Below, piece by piece: positions 5,126-5,610 of a stretch of 5,610 bases of DNA. The number at the start of each line of letters is the position of its first letter. Position 1 is the first letter of the stretch. Source of the DNA: Clostridia bacterium. Lineage in GTDB: Bacteria > Bacillota_A > Clostridia > Oscillospirales > CAG-272. The DNA is taken from assembly GCA_017533545.1 (NCBI GenBank), contig JAFXHW010000105.1:1-5610 (forward strand), read 5' to 3'. The notes under the pieces were generated by a model, which saw nothing but the letters and a program-made list of their open reading frames with translations, had not been told where the DNA came from and searched no databases. The position numbers and the translations under genes are program-made.

Positions 5126-5610
5126 TTACAGAAGGTAGATCTTTTCGGTTCTGAACGATCCGTCGCTGTAAAACAGCTCGGATGCGGGATAAACGGCAGA
5201 TGACGAGCAGTCGCGGCAGAAAAATCTTACCGAATCCTCTTCGTCGCCGAGCAGCTCAAAGCCGTAGCTGTCCTCGCTGCCTCCGCAGTGGCATTCGACT
5301 TTGCCCTCTGCGGCAAGCTCGGAAAGCATGAAGTTTGCCATATCGTAAAGGGTAGTTCCGTTGTCGAAAAATCCGCCCTTTCCCGAGGTGTCGCTTGAGC
5401 GCATCTTTTCGAAGCTCTCAAAATCGTCAAGTCCGTTCGCGGCAAGCAGATTCAGAAGATCTTTGTCGGAGCGGCGCATATCTTCAAGTACCGCCTCTTT
5501 TTTGCCGATAAAGCATATATCGATCGGGCAAACGGGGCATTGCAGAGTAATGAGCTCGCGGTCGAAAAATGATGTGGAGTTGATGTTGAATACGTGATCG
5601 TGCGGACAAA
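5126..5610 (-). CDS. Partial CDS: small protein with two cysteine (zinc-knuckle) clusters, function unknown
   Basis: The reading frame stays open to the right edge, so the start lies outside the window. The ATG at 5479 is probably internal, because the 43 residues before it carry conserved-looking metal ligands. Translated from the edge (160 residues), the protein shows CPHDH (1-5) and CPVC (24-27), spaced like a zinc ribbon, with Cys32 nearby. A helical middle follows. A second cluster has CHC (106-108) and CRDC (131-134) in a beta-rich C-terminal part that ends EKIYLL. No membrane segment or catalytic motif is visible. The protein may bind nucleic acid or another protein, but that is only inference. 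It is the most upstream gene seen in the operon, 21 nt before the GNAT gene. I do not recognise the family. Coding status is supported by the open frame, the paired cysteines and the tight spacing. Confidence 0.72.
   Translation of the reverse strand, partial: CPHDHVFNINSTSFFDRELITLQCPVCPIDICFIGKKEAVLEDMRRSDKDLLNLLAANGLDDFESFEKMRSSDTSGKGGFFDNGTTLYDMANFMLSELAAEGKVECHCGGSEDSYGFELLGDEEDSVRFFCRDCSSSAVYPASELFYSDGSFRTEKIYLL

Overview
The window reads as a chromosomal segment of an anaerobic, gut-type clostridial Firmicute (Oscillospiraceae/Christensenellales-like). The grounds are a mid-range GC content, tightly packed genes with AAGGA/AGAGGA-type ribosome binding sites, a Firmicute-style MltG with a long cytoplasmic tail, and an intergenic array of short ATATCGC-linked hairpins. 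The taxonomic placement is inference. All recognised genes are on the minus strand and are transcribed from right to left.

Layout in transcription order: (1) the 3' part of a small two-zinc-knuckle protein of unknown function that enters from the right edge; (2) a GNAT-family acetyltransferase; (3) a DJ-1/PfpI-family protein with an intact nucleophilic cysteine; (4) 5-formyltetrahydrofolate cyclo-ligase; (5) a polytopic CPBP (CAAX-protease/Abi-like) membrane protein whose first two catalytic motifs are altered; (6) a possible 28-codon small ORF that exactly fills the next gap; (7) an MltG-type endolytic murein transglycosylase with a roughly 250-residue basic, disordered cytoplasmic extension. 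Gaps between consecutive genes are about 21, 22, 49 and 27 nt, followed by the small-ORF junction. I see no terminator between genes and no convincing internal promoter, so a single operon is likely.

The left 190 bases, downstream of mltG, hold a dense array of at least six short palindromes joined by ATATCGC (GCGATAT on the other strand). It ends in a 12-bp GC-rich hairpin and, facing plus-strand transcription, a T7 tract. There are no tRNA, rRNA, CRISPR or transposase genes.

The first four genes look like housekeeping or salvage functions: acetyl transfer, carbonyl or stress chemistry, and folate salvage. The last two look like an envelope module. A CPBP protein that appears to have lost its protease residues sits directly upstream of a glycan-strand-terminating enzyme. 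This recalls the staphylococcal SpdC (CPBP protein)-SagB (glucosaminidase) pair, and it is the most interesting hypothesis in the window.
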